Shown: positions 42,411 to 51,064, counted from the first letter of the stretch. The stretch: DNA of 64,000 nt from Dyella sp. C9 (GCF_003332825.1 NZ_QIRF01000022.1:1-64000); one strand, 5' to 3'. The notes: generated from the sequence alone by a model not told the origin. A program made the numbers and translations.

Positions 42411-43490
42411 TTACTCCGGCAGCCTGACTTCGAGCTGCGCCGGCCAGTCCTTGCCCGGATCGAGCTTGACCCAGGCCACGCCCGGCACGCCGGTCTTCAC
42501 CTGCTTGAGGTGTTTCTGCAGCAGCTCGGTGGGAATCTGCGCCTTCACGCGGAACATCAGCTTCTGGCGCTCGCTGGCCGTTTCCACCGTCTTGGGCGTG
42601 AACTGCGCGGAGCTGGCCACGAACGAGACCTTGGCGGGGATCACCCACTGCGGCGCCGCGTCCAGGATGATGCGCACGTCGCTGCCCAGCGCCACCCGAC
42701 CGGCCGCCGTCTCGGGCAGGAAGAACGTCATGTAGACGTCGGACAGGTCGAGCAGGTTGAGCACCTTGCCGCCCGAGCCCAGCACCTCGCCGGGCTGCGC
42801 CACGCGAAACTGGACACGCCCATCGCGCGGTGCCTTCAGGTCGCTGTCGGCGATGTCGGCATCGATGCGCGCTACCGTGGCCTGCGCCGCCTTCACTGAG
42901 GAACGCGCGCCCACCAGCTGCGCCTTGCTCGCCTCCACGGCCGCGTTCGCCGAGGCCAGCTGCGCCTTGGCCGCCGCCACCGTGGCCTGCATGCCGCGCA
43001 CGCGGGCACGATCGTCATCCAGTTCCTGCTCCGACGAGGCACCCTCCTTCGCCAGCGTCTGCGAGCGCGACAGGCGACGCTGTGCATTGGACAGCTCGCT
43101 CTCGCGCTGGGCCACCTGCGCCTCGGCCGCCGCCACGTCGCTCTGGCGCAGCGCCACCTGCGCCTCACCCGCGGCCACCTGGTGCTCGGCCTGCTGCTCG
43201 CCCGCCACCGCCTCGGCGCGCTGCGCCTGCAGCACGTCGATCTGCATGCGCGCCAGCGTCTGGCCGGCCTTCACGAAGTCGCCTTCCTGCACCAGGATGT
43301 CCTGCACGCGCCCGGCCAGCTTGGTCGCGATGTCGATCTCGGTGGCCTCGATGCGGCCATTGCCGCTGGCGAAGCCTTCACCGGGACCGCTCGGGCGCAG
43401 CTTCTGCCAGGCGAACACGCCCAGCAGCACGGCCACCACCACGGCGGCCGCGATCATCAAGTTCTTCTTCAGGGCTGGACTCATGGCCAT
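42411..43490 (-). CDS. HlyD-family membrane fusion protein (YhiI-like)
   Basis: A periplasmic adaptor of 359 residues. One N-terminal helix (about 9-27, LMIAAAVVVAVLLGVFAW) anchors it; then the lipoyl half (IEATEIDIATKLAGRVQDIL) leads into a long coiled coil (about 75-205, rich in Ala, Gln and Glu), followed by the second lipoyl half and a beta-barrel (VRIILDAAPQWVIPAKVSFV). It joins the inner-membrane ABC complex to the outer-membrane channel encoded 15 bases upstream. Confidence 0.94.
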   Translation of the reverse strand: MAMSPALKKNLMIAAAVVVAVLLGVFAWQKLRPSGPGEGFASGNGRIEATEIDIATKLAGRVQDILVQEGDFVKAGQTLARMQIDVLQAQRAEAVAGEQQAEHQVAAGEAQVALRQSDVAAAEAQVAQRESELSNAQRRLSRSQTLAKEGASSEQELDDDRARVRGMQATVAAAKAQLASANAAVEASKAQLVGARSSVKAAQATVARIDADIADSDLKAPRDGRVQFRVAQPGEVLGSGGKVLNLLDLSDVYMTFFLPETAAGRVALGSDVRIILDAAPQWVIPAKVSFVASSAQFTPKTVETASERQKLMFRVKAQIPTELLQKHLKQVKTGVPGVAWVKLDPGKDWPAQLEVRLPE

Positions 43491-43505
43491 GGCGTTCGGC
43501 TTGCC

Positions 43506-45023
43506 TCACGGACCGGGGGTGGCCGCGTTCGGCGCGGCATCCGGAGCAGACACGCCGCCACCCAGCGCGGCATACAGGCTCACCTGGCTCGACAGCAGCG
43601 CGCGGCGCGCGCGCACCAGCTCCTGCTCGGCGGACAGCAGCGCACGCTGCGCATCGAGCACTTCCAGATAGGGCGTGGCGCCGTTGTCGTAGCGCAGCTT
43701 GGCCAGCCGCGCGCGTTCGGTCTGCGCATCCACCGCCTCGCGCTGGATGCGTACCTGCTCGCCGAGCCACTGCTTGGCCGACAACGCGTCGGCGACCTCG
43801 CGGAAGGCGTTCTGCACGGTGTTGTCGTAGTCGGCGACGGCGATGTCGCGACGCACTTCCGACAACTCCAGGTTGGCCTGCCGCCGGCCGGTATCGAATA
43901 CCGGCAAGGTCACGCTAGGCACGAAGGTCCAGGCGCGACTGCCAGAGGCAAACAGGCCGTCGAGCTGCGCACTGGCGGTGCCGAAACTGGCAGTGAGCGC
44001 AATGCGTGGGAAGAAGTCCGCACGCGCCGCACCGATGTTCGCATTGGCCGCCCGCAGGCGGTATTCGGAGGCCTGGATGTCGGGCCGATCCGCCAGCAGT
44101 TCCGAAGGCAGGCCGGCCTGCAGAGGGGCGAACACGCTGGCATCGTCGAAACGCGTATTGTCCGGTGCCAGGTCCACCGGCGCCCCGACCAGCTGCGCCA
44201 GCGCATGTGCCTGCGTGGCGCGTTCCTGCTCCAGCTGCGCGCCCAGCGCCTGCGCCTGGGTCAGCAGGGTCTGCACGTCGGTCAACTCCAGCTTGGAGGC
44301 CGAGCCCACGTCGTGACGGCGACTGAAGATGCGATACGACTCCTGCCGCGTCGCAATCGTTTCGCGCGCCAGCGCCAGCCGCTCGTCCAGCTCGCGCAAG
44401 GCGAGATAGCTGTTGGCCACCTGGGCGATCAGCGCCAGGCGTACGGCACGCTGGGCAGCTTCGGTGGCGAAGTATTGCTGCAGGGCCGATTCCTTGAGGC
44501 TGCGCACGCGCCCCCACAGGTCCAGCTCCCAGCTGGTCATGCCGACGTAGAACTCGTAGTCGCTGCTGATCACCGGCTGCCCGGAGATGTTGAGGTCGCC
44601 AGGGACCTGGGCGCGCGTGCCCTGCGCGCCCAGGCCGATGGTCGGATACTGCTCGGAGCGCTGGATGCGATACGCCGCCCTCGCCTCCTGCACGCGCAGC
44701 ATGGCCACGCGCAGGTCACGGTTGTTGTCCAGCGCCGTGGCAATCACCTGCTGCAGTTTGGGGTCGGTGAAGTAGTCGCGCCAGGCGATGTCCGCCGCGC
44801 GCGCACCGGCGCCGGGCTGGGTGTCGGCGGGCCAGCTATTGGGCACAGGCTGTGGCGGTGTCTGGTGCGGCGGCGCCATCGAGGCGCAGGCGGCCAGCAG
44901 CGTGACCAGGCTCACGGCCATCACGCGACCACCATGCAGTGGCACCCCATGTTTTGCCCACCGGCTGCGCAGGCCATTCGCCTGCCCCGGATCGCCTGCC
45001 TTTAACCTGGAAGTCCTGAGCAC
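43506..45023 (-). CDS. NodT-family outer-membrane efflux lipoprotein
   Basis: A TolC/OprM-type outer-membrane channel of 505 residues. A lipobox (VTLLAAC) shows that it is lipidated; the mature part has two OEP repeats, the first with LQQVIATALDNNRDLRVAML (about 89-108) and the second with RADFFPRIALTASFGTASAQ, and ends in a Pro/Ala-rich tail. The start is uncertain: this GTG has AGGGG upstream but gives 45 residues before the Cys; a GTG at 44945 gives a more normal 19-residue signal. It leads the six-gene operon. Confidence 0.9.
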   Translation of the reverse strand: MLRTSRLKAGDPGQANGLRSRWAKHGVPLHGGRVMAVSLVTLLAACASMAPPHQTPPQPVPNSWPADTQPGAGARAADIAWRDYFTDPKLQQVIATALDNNRDLRVAMLRVQEARAAYRIQRSEQYPTIGLGAQGTRAQVPGDLNISGQPVISSDYEFYVGMTSWELDLWGRVRSLKESALQQYFATEAAQRAVRLALIAQVANSYLALRELDERLALARETIATRQESYRIFSRRHDVGSASKLELTDVQTLLTQAQALGAQLEQERATQAHALAQLVGAPVDLAPDNTRFDDASVFAPLQAGLPSELLADRPDIQASEYRLRAANANIGAARADFFPRIALTASFGTASAQLDGLFASGSRAWTFVPSVTLPVFDTGRRQANLELSEVRRDIAVADYDNTVQNAFREVADALSAKQWLGEQVRIQREAVDAQTERARLAKLRYDNGATPYLEVLDAQRALLSAEQELVRARRALLSSQVSLYAALGGGVSAPDAAPNAATPGP

Positions 45024-45327
45024 CGTATGCCCCTGTTGACCATGGACATGCCGACAGTGATATCAACAACGAGGCGGTACGACCATGACGTGCGACCGTG
45101 CCGCCCGTCAGCCGCGCTGCCCACCGGCACGATGTGAATCGGTTCAAGCAAGCCGGTTTTGACGGTACCGGCCTGATCGTGACGTTCATGTCACGACAGG
45201 CCTCGCACCGCGCCGCCTGAAAACAGGCCTCGCAAGCTGGAGCGAGGCCATCCACGAGGCCCGCTGTTCACCGGTAACTGTGTAAGCGCCAACACAGTTG
45301 CACACCCCTTCGGCAAGAGGCATCTCC
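45024..45327. other. 304-base gap before the efflux operon, with short repeats
   Basis: No gene is seen. It holds a 7-bp inverted repeat TCGTGAC-N6-GTCACGA at 45177-45196 and two direct copies of ACAGGCCTCGCA at 45196-45207 and 45223-45234 (27 bp apart). These may be regulator sites for the divergent efflux operon or the small PepSY-like gene; no regulator gene adjoins it. Confidence 0.5.
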
Positions 45328-45681
45328 ATGAAGACGATCACCTCACTGGCGCTGGCCGCAGCTTTGGGTTTCGCCTGGGCGGCTTCCGCGCAGGACGCGC
45401 TGACCCAGCACCAGGTACAGGCATCACTGGAGCAACAGGGCTACCGCAAGGTCCACGACCTGGCTTTCCATGGTGGCGTTTGGACGGCCAAAGCACCCAG
45501 CGCCAATGGCCAGAACGTGGACGTGCGCGCCCAACTGTCCACCGAGGGCTATACCCGCGTGCACGACGTGGACTTCAAGGATGGCGTGTGGACCGCGAGG
45601 GCGGACAATCCCGCCGGCAAGGGCGTGGCCCTGCAGCTGGCCCCCGACACCGGAAGGGCGATCGGTGCCGACAGGCATTGA
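45328..45681 (+). CDS. small periplasmic PepSY-like protein
   Basis: A 117-residue exported protein with signal MKTITSLALAAALGFAWAAS (cleavage near AQ). The mature part is two PepSY-like half repeats: SLEQQGYRKVHDLAFHGGVW then LSTEGYTRVHDVDFKDGVWT, each ending in TAKAP or TARAD. PepSY domains inhibit peptidases or bind surface ligands; the role here is unknown. The start has AAGAGG at good spacing. A long hairpin follows downstream. Confidence 0.82.
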   Translation: MKTITSLALAAALGFAWAASAQDALTQHQVQASLEQQGYRKVHDLAFHGGVWTAKAPSANGQNVDVRAQLSTEGYTRVHDVDFKDGVWTARADNPAGKGVALQLAPDTGRAIGADRH

Positions 45682-45744
45682 GGGCGGAGAGCGCATGGAC
45701 GGCGGATGCGGGTGGCGCCGTCAGGGGAGGAACTCCCCGGAATC

Positions 45745-45776
45745 CGCCAGGTGCGGCGCGAACGCCGCACCTGGCG
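45745..45776. terminator. long perfect hairpin between convergent genes
   Basis: A 14-bp perfect stem (CGCCAGGTGCGGCG / CGCCGCACCTGGCG) with loop CGAA lies between the PepSY-like gene and the convergent HU-like gene. Neither strand has a T tract after it, so it is a terminator without U-tail, a stabiliser or a pause site. It is not a copy of the REP hairpins. Confidence 0.45.
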
Positions 45777-45802
45777 TGTGAAGCACTAGCGGAACGCAAC
45801 GC

Positions 45803-46201
45803 TTAGACAGCGGCGTCCTTGAGCTTCTTCAGCGGGCGAACCTTGATCTTCACCGTGGCCGGCTTGGCAGCGAACCACTGCTCTTCCTTGGTGAAGGGGT
45901 TGATGCCCTTGCGCTTCGGCTTGGCCGGCACGCTGACGGCGGTGATCTTCAGCAGACCCGGCAGCGTGAAGTGGCCAGCGCCCTTCTTGTGCACCGAGTT
46001 GGTCACAGCGGCTTCGAGCGAGGCGAGCACCGCGCGCACGTCCTTGGCCACCACGCCGCTGGCTTCAGCGATATGGGCGACCAGGCCCGACTTGCTCAGT
46101 GCTTCCTTGATCGGCTTGTTCACGACTGCCTTGGCGGCGGTCTTCGGAGCTGCCTTCGGAGCGGCCTTCTTCTTTGCTGCTGCTTTCTGCGCCTTCGCCA
46201 T
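45803..46201 (-). CDS. HU/IHF-family DNA-binding protein with Lys/Ala-rich N-terminus
   Basis: A 132-residue histone-like protein. A Lys/Ala-rich N-terminal tail (1-33, MAKAQKAAAKKKAAPKAAPK...) precedes an HU-type domain (about 36-130): NKPIKEALSKSGLVAHIAEA, GHFTLPGLLKITAVS and the DNA-binding arm KRKGINPFTKEEQ with the intercalating Pro. The tail resembles eukaryotic H1 and the AlgP-type tails of pseudomonads. An in-frame upstream start is unlikely; this ATG follows GGGGAAA. Upstream (46264-46273) is a TGGCATGCCA palindrome. Confidence 0.88.
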   Translation of the reverse strand: MAKAQKAAAKKKAAPKAAPKTAAKAVVNKPIKEALSKSGLVAHIAEASGVVAKDVRAVLASLEAAVTNSVHKKGAGHFTLPGLLKITAVSVPAKPKRKGINPFTKEEQWFAAKPATVKIKVRPLKKLKDAAV

Positions 46202-46481
46202 ACATTTCCCCGTGGTCATCGATAGTGACGGTATTTGGAATGCCTCTCGGCATGCGGAATGTATGGCATGCCAGCCCGCCTCGCCAAGCTGCAATACGGA
46301 AAAAATGCGGTTTTTTTGCACTTTGGGCCGCTTCGGGGTGAAAAAAGTCATGCCGGCCCCTTCGGAAAGGCTGTTTTTCAGGGGTTTGCGCCCCTGCCGA
46401 CACCCCGCTACCTGGGAGCTATGGACCGACGGCGCCCGCGCTCTCTACTATCGAGGCTCGTTTCCCCGCTAGGTGCCGTCC

Positions 46482-48140
46482 ATGAAGCGTTTGGCCTTAT
46501 CCCTGCTCGCCCTGTCGGTATCGACGGCGCTGTTTGCCGCCGACACGACCACCCCGACCATCGATCCGCACCGCTTGTCGGACGAAGTCAAGACGCTGTC
46601 CTCCGACGCCTTTGAAGGCCGCGGACCTGCCACGGAAGGCGAAAGCAAGACCATCGACTACATGATTGCCCAGTTCAAGGCTGTAGGCCTGCAGCCTGGC
46701 GGCGACCTCAAGAACGGCAAGCGCGAATGGACCCAGGCCGTGCCGCTGCTGCAGTCGGACATTGCCGGCACGCCGGATCTCAGCTTCACCGTCGAGGGCA
46801 AAACCGAAAGCCTGACGCAGGGCAAGCAGATTGCCGTGCGCTCGGCACTGGACGGCTCCAAGGCGGTGTCGATCAAGGACGCCCCGCTGGTGTTCGTCGG
46901 CTATGGCGTCAAGGCGCCGGAGCGCAACTGGGACGACTTCAAGGGTGTGGACCTGCACGGCAAGATCGCCGTGGTGCTGATCAACGACCCGGACTTCGAG
47001 ACCGGCGTAGGCGACTTCGGCGGCAAGGCCATGACCTACTACGGTCGCTGGACCTACAAGTACGAGGAGGCGGCACGCCAGGGCGCCGCCGGCATGCTGA
47101 TCATCCACGAGACCGCGCCGGCCTCCTACGGCTGGGCCACCGTGGCCAATTCCAACACCAACACCCAGTTCGACGTGGTGCGCGACCATCCGTCCAGTGT
47201 GCACACGCCGGTGGAAGCCTGGATCCAGCGCGACGTGGCGGTGGACCTGTTCAAGGCCGCGGGCCTGGATTTCGAGGCCCTGAAGAAGCAGGCGCAGACG
47301 CGCGAGTTCAAGCCTGTGGTGCTGAAGGGCGAGACCTTCTCGGCGAACTACAAGATCAACTCCAAGGTGATCATCTCCCACAACATCGTGGGCCGCATCG
47401 AGGGCACCAAGCGCCCGAACGAGACGGTGATCTACAGCGCGCACTGGGACCACCTGGGCGTTGGCGCACCGGATGCCACCGGCGATCGCATCTACAACGG
47501 CGCGGTGGACAACGCCACCGGCACCGCCTCGCTGATCGAGCTGGCCCGCGCCTTCACCAGCGGTCCCAAGCCGGAACGTTCGGTGGTGTTCCTCAACGTC
47601 ACCGCCGAGGAGAAGGGCCTGCTGGGTTCGGAGTACTACGCCTCCAAGCCGCTCTACCCGTTGGCCACCACGGTCGCGGTGATCAACATGGATGCGCTCG
47701 ACCCGCACGGCCCGGCCCGCAACTTCACCATCTCCGGCAGCGCCAAGCTCGACCTGCTCGATGAGCTGACCGACACGGCCAAGAAGTGGAACCTGGTCTA
47801 TTCGCCGGATCCGAAGCCGGAAGCCGGCCACTTCTTCCGCTCCGACCACTTCTCCTTCGCCAAGCGTGGCGTGCCGGCCATCTCGTTCGGCTCCGGCAAC
47901 GACTGGGTGGACGGTGGCCTGGCCGCCGGCAAGGCCGCCGAGGACGAATACGTGGCCAAGCACTACCACCAGCCCTCCGACGAGTGGCAGGCCAGCTGGC
48001 CGTTCACCGGCATGGCACGCGACCTGCAAATCCTCTACACGCTCGGCTACGACCTGGCCAATTCGGACACCTGGCCGAACTGGAGCAAGGACTCGGAGTT
48101 CCGCGCCACCCGCGACGCCACCGCGACCCAGCGCAAGTAA
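46482..48140 (+). CDS. secreted M28-family metallopeptidase
   Basis: A 552-residue exported aminopeptidase-type enzyme. The signal (MKRLALSLLALSVSTALFAA) is followed by a PA insert domain (about 100-270) and the catalytic M28 domain: zinc ligands in YSAHWDHLGVG, AVDNATGTASLIELA, TAEEKGLLGSEYYA, INMDALDPHG and RSDHFSFAKRGVPAIS. All motifs are intact, so it should be active in the periplasm or outside. The ATG has AGGTG at eight bases. It ends at a strong terminator and is monocistronic. Confidence 0.94.
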   Translation: MKRLALSLLALSVSTALFAADTTTPTIDPHRLSDEVKTLSSDAFEGRGPATEGESKTIDYMIAQFKAVGLQPGGDLKNGKREWTQAVPLLQSDIAGTPDLSFTVEGKTESLTQGKQIAVRSALDGSKAVSIKDAPLVFVGYGVKAPERNWDDFKGVDLHGKIAVVLINDPDFETGVGDFGGKAMTYYGRWTYKYEEAARQGAAGMLIIHETAPASYGWATVANSNTNTQFDVVRDHPSSVHTPVEAWIQRDVAVDLFKAAGLDFEALKKQAQTREFKPVVLKGETFSANYKINSKVIISHNIVGRIEGTKRPNETVIYSAHWDHLGVGAPDATGDRIYNGAVDNATGTASLIELARAFTSGPKPERSVVFLNVTAEEKGLLGSEYYASKPLYPLATTVAVINMDALDPHGPARNFTISGSAKLDLLDELTDTAKKWNLVYSPDPKPEAGHFFRSDHFSFAKRGVPAISFGSGNDWVDGGLAAGKAAEDEYVAKHYHQPSDEWQASWPFTGMARDLQILYTLGYDLANSDTWPNWSKDSEFRATRDATATQRK

Positions 48141-48165
48141 GCACGGCCCACCTGAGGTGCAGGAA

Positions 48166-48196
48166 ACGGCCCGCAGCTCTGCGGGCCGTTTTTTTT
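48166..48196 (+). terminator. Rho-independent terminator of the M28 peptidase
   Basis: Stem ACGGCCCGC / GCGGGCCGT with a six-base loop AGCTCT, followed by eight T, 26 bases after the stop. Confidence 0.95.
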
Positions 48197-48377
48197 CGCC
48201 ATGCGAACGGGTTTTTCACACCCCGCTGATTCAGATGACGCCCGCAACAGAACCGCAGCATGGCCGTCATCGCCGGGCCAGCCGGCAGCCATGGAATCGT
48301 CGCGATGGGATCACAGGGGAGTCATCTGCCGCGGGCAGGCTATGCACCATCCCCAGACAACACGCTGTAGCCCCTCC

Positions 48378-48635
48378 ATGCTGGCGCAATACGTCTTCCC
48401 GTCGAAAGCAGGCCTGTTCCGCATCGTCCGCCACGGCCGCCAATGGCGCGCGCTGTGCGAGGAACAGGAAATCGGTCGTCACGAGACGCCGCAGGCCGCC
48501 CTGATCGCCACCCGCATCGCCTGTCCCCAGGCACGCCTGCCGGGCGACCTGGACCGCTGGCGCTTCATCCCGGAACTGGCCCTGGCCCACTCGCGCGTAT
48601 CCGCGGAAGGCACACGCTGGCGCCTCGCCGGCTGA
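48378..48635 (+). CDS. small uncharacterised protein
   Basis: An 85-residue soluble protein, MLAQYVFPSKAGLFRIVRHG..., rich in Arg and Trp, without signal or membrane segment. It resembles small proteins with an alpha/beta KH-like look, but I do not recognise a family. The ribosome site before this ATG is weak; the length and the coding-like third-base pattern support it. It is bounded by the M28 terminator and by a short C/G hairpin. Confidence 0.5.
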   Translation: MLAQYVFPSKAGLFRIVRHGRQWRALCEEQEIGRHETPQAALIATRIACPQARLPGDLDRWRFIPELALAHSRVSAEGTRWRLAG

Positions 48636-48645
48636 GCACTCTTCT

Positions 48646-48668
48646 CCCTCTCCCCCTCGGGGAGAGGG
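48646..48668. repeat. CCCTCTCCCC/GGGGAGAGGG hairpin
   Basis: A 10-bp perfect inverted repeat with loop CTC, directly after the small unknown gene. It is of the CTCTCCC type that is scattered in genomes of this order; here it could also end transcription, though no T tract follows. Only one copy is seen in the window. Confidence 0.55.
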
Positions 48669-48763
48669 TCGGGTGCTCGCGCCGCCGCTTCAACCGAAGC
48701 GTGATTCGAACCAAGCTGGTCGCGAACGTGGCCCCTCTGGAGAGCGCGAGTAAGGCCCGTGCC

Positions 48764-50578
48764 TTACTCGTGCGCGTTGATCACCGCCAGGAAATCCCGG
48801 CCGTAGCGCTTGAGCTTCGCCTCGCCCACGCCGCTGATGGCCGCCAGCTCGTCCTCGGTCGAGGGCAAGGCGCGCAGCATCGCCAGCAGGGTGGCGTCAT
48901 GGAAGATCACGTACGGCGGCACGCCATGCTGCTTGGCCAGCTGCGTGCGCAGCTTGCGCAGCTCGTCCCATAGCGGCTGCTCGTAGGCTTCCACGCCCAG
49001 GCTGCCACCGGTGACCAGCTGGCTGTCGCGCCGCTTGCGTGAAGCCCGCACCGGCCGCGCATCCTCGCGCAGCTGCACCGGGCGATTGCCTACCAGGACC
49101 TCGCGGCTGGCCTTGGTCAGGCGCAGCGTGCCGAAACCTTCGGCATCCGCCTCGAGCAGGCCCATCGCCAGCAACTGGCGGAACACCGAACGCCATTGCT
49201 TCTCGTCCATGTCCGCGCCGATGCCGAAGGTGGAGAGGCGATCGTGTCCCAGCTCGCTCATGCGCGAGCTGTCCTCGCCACGCAGGATGTCGATCACATG
49301 TCCCGAACCATAACGCTGGCCGCTGCGGTACACCGCCGACAATGCCTTCTGCGCGGGCACCGTGGCGTCCCATGTCCTGGGCGGCTCGATGCAGTTGTCG
49401 CAGCGTCCGCAAGGGCCGTGGAACGCTTCGCCGAATGCCGCCAGCAGCAGCTCGCGCCTGCACTGCGTGGCCTCGGCGTAGCCCAGCAGCGATTCGAGTT
49501 TCTGCCGCTCGATGCGCTTGCGCTCATCGGCCGACTCCGACTGCGCGATCATCTGGCTCATCGTCACCACGTCGGACAGGCCGTAGATCATCCAGGCATC
49601 GGCAGGCAGGCTGTCGCGCCCGGCACGACCGGTCTCCTGGTAATAGCCTTCCATGCTGCGCGGCAGGTCCAGGTGCGCCACGAAGCGCACGTCAGGCTTG
49701 TCGATGCCCATGCCGAAGGCCACCGTGGCCACCATCACCAGGCCGTCCTCGCGCAGGAAGCGCCGCTGGTGGGCGTTGCGCGTCGCTGCATCCAGGCCGG
49801 CGTGATACGGCAAGGCCTCGATGCCGGCCTCGGACAACCAGGCCGCCGTCTCATCCACCTTGCGGCGGCTGAGCGCGTAGACGATGCCGGTCTCGCCGCG
49901 CCGGCGCTCCAGGAAATCCAGCAACTGGCGACGCGCGTTGTGGCGCAGGCCCACCTGGTAGCGGATGTTCGGCCGGTCGAAGCTGGAGACGAACTGGCGC
50001 GCCTGCTCCAGCGCCAGCCGCTCGACGATCTCCTCGCGCGTGCGCTCGTCCGCCGTGGCGGTGAGCGCAATGCGCGGCACCTGCGGAAAGCGCTGGTGCA
50101 ACACCATCAGCTCGCGGTATTCCGGACGGAAATCGTGGCCCCACTGCGAAACGCAATGCGCCTCGTCGATGGCAAACAGGGCCACTTCGGTACGTTCGAG
50201 CAGCCCGAGGAAACGCGGCGTAAGCAGGCGTTCGGGCGCCACGTAGAGCAGGTTCAGCTCACCGGCAAGCAGGCGCCGCTCGACCTCGCGCTGCTCCTCG
50301 GCACCCAGGCTCGAATTGAGATAGGCGGCCGACACGCCCGCCTCGCGCAGCGCGTCCACCTGGTCCTGCATCAGCGCGATCAGCGGCGACACCACGATAC
50401 CGGTGCCCTGCCGCACCAGCGCCGGGATCTGGTAGCACAGCGACTTGCCGCCGCCCGTGGGCATGAGCACCAGTGCGTCGCCGCCTTCGATCAACTGCTC
50501 CACGATGGCCTGCTGCTGGCCGCGGAACTGGGTGTAGCCGAAAACGCTGTGGAGAATATCGAGGGGGGAGGAAGGCAT
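48764..50578 (-). CDS. recQ: ATP-dependent DNA helicase RecQ
   Basis: RecQ unwinds DNA 3'-5' in recombination repair. The 604-residue protein has Walker A LMPTGGGKSLCYQIPAL (about 37-53), the DEAH box and aromatic loop LFAIDEAHCVSQWGHDFRPE, the helicase C domain with TGRAGRDSLPADAW, a zinc-binding RQC domain (Cys in ATQCRRELLL and the CGRCDNC segment) and an HRDC domain near the C-terminus (VPPYVIFHDATLLAMLRALP). Length is typical. Upstream are a REP pair and an alkyltransferase-like gene. Confidence 0.97.
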   Translation of the reverse strand: MPSSPLDILHSVFGYTQFRGQQQAIVEQLIEGGDALVLMPTGGGKSLCYQIPALVRQGTGIVVSPLIALMQDQVDALREAGVSAAYLNSSLGAEEQREVERRLLAGELNLLYVAPERLLTPRFLGLLERTEVALFAIDEAHCVSQWGHDFRPEYRELMVLHQRFPQVPRIALTATADERTREEIVERLALEQARQFVSSFDRPNIRYQVGLRHNARRQLLDFLERRRGETGIVYALSRRKVDETAAWLSEAGIEALPYHAGLDAATRNAHQRRFLREDGLVMVATVAFGMGIDKPDVRFVAHLDLPRSMEGYYQETGRAGRDSLPADAWMIYGLSDVVTMSQMIAQSESADERKRIERQKLESLLGYAEATQCRRELLLAAFGEAFHGPCGRCDNCIEPPRTWDATVPAQKALSAVYRSGQRYGSGHVIDILRGEDSSRMSELGHDRLSTFGIGADMDEKQWRSVFRQLLAMGLLEADAEGFGTLRLTKASREVLVGNRPVQLREDARPVRASRKRRDSQLVTGGSLGVEAYEQPLWDELRKLRTQLAKQHGVPPYVIFHDATLLAMLRALPSTEDELAAISGVGEAKLKRYGRDFLAVINAHE

Positions 50579-50636
50579 CCGGAAATGCTAGCAAATGGGC
50601 CTGCCCCGCACAGAGCCCTGCAACTCCGGCACCTCG

Positions 50637-50713
50637 TGTAGGAGCGCACCCTGTGCGCGAATAGCATACGAAACAGCGATGCGCCCGTGGTCGCGCACAG
50701 GGTGCGCCATTGC
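50637..50713. repeat. inverted pair of GTAG-type REP hairpins (short form)
   Basis: A plus-oriented unit (GTAGGA head and GCGCAC-CCT-GTGCGC hairpin) at 50637-50661 faces an inverted unit at 50691-50713, with 29 bases between. The pair lies in the gap between recQ and the alkyltransferase-like gene and can fold into one large hairpin. Confidence 0.85.
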
Positions 50714-50719
50714 GGGGAG

Positions 50720-51064
50720 CTAGCCCGGAAGCCCCCACAGCGCGCGATCCAGATCAGCATCGAGGCCGAAGCTGGCCAACGGCACGCGACCGTTGCGCAC
50801 TTCCACGCCCTCGGCCTTCAGGCGCCGGCTCTGCTCGCGGAAACCCCGGCTACCGGGCGGGAAAGCGATCTGGCCACTGGAGCGCAACACGCGATACCAG
50901 GGCAACTCCATGCCCTCCGGCACCTCGCCCAGTGCGCGCCCCACCAGGCGCGCGCGCCCCGGCAGTCCGGCGCGCTGTGCGATGGCGCCATAGCTGGCCA
51001 CGCGACCGCGGGGAATCGCTGCGATGGCAGCAAAAATGCGGGCTCGTGCTTCGTCGCGGTCCAT
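50720..51064 (-). CDS. alkyltransferase-like protein (ATL)
   Basis: A 114-residue DNA-binding protein related to O6-methylguanine DNA methyltransferase, whose nucleophilic Cys is replaced: LPWYRVLRSSGQIAF stands for the PCHRV motif, with Trp in place of Cys. ATLs cannot transfer alkyl groups but bind O6-alkylguanine and hand it to nucleotide excision repair. The helix-turn-helix IPRGRVASYGAIAQRAGLPG and RARLVGRAL are intact. The chosen ATG gives the common start MDRDEAR. Its neighbour downstream is recQ. Confidence 0.9.
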   Translation of the reverse strand: MDRDEARARIFAAIAAIPRGRVASYGAIAQRAGLPGRARLVGRALGEVPEGMELPWYRVLRSSGQIAFPPGSRGFREQSRRLKAEGVEVRNGRVPLASFGLDADLDRALWGLPG

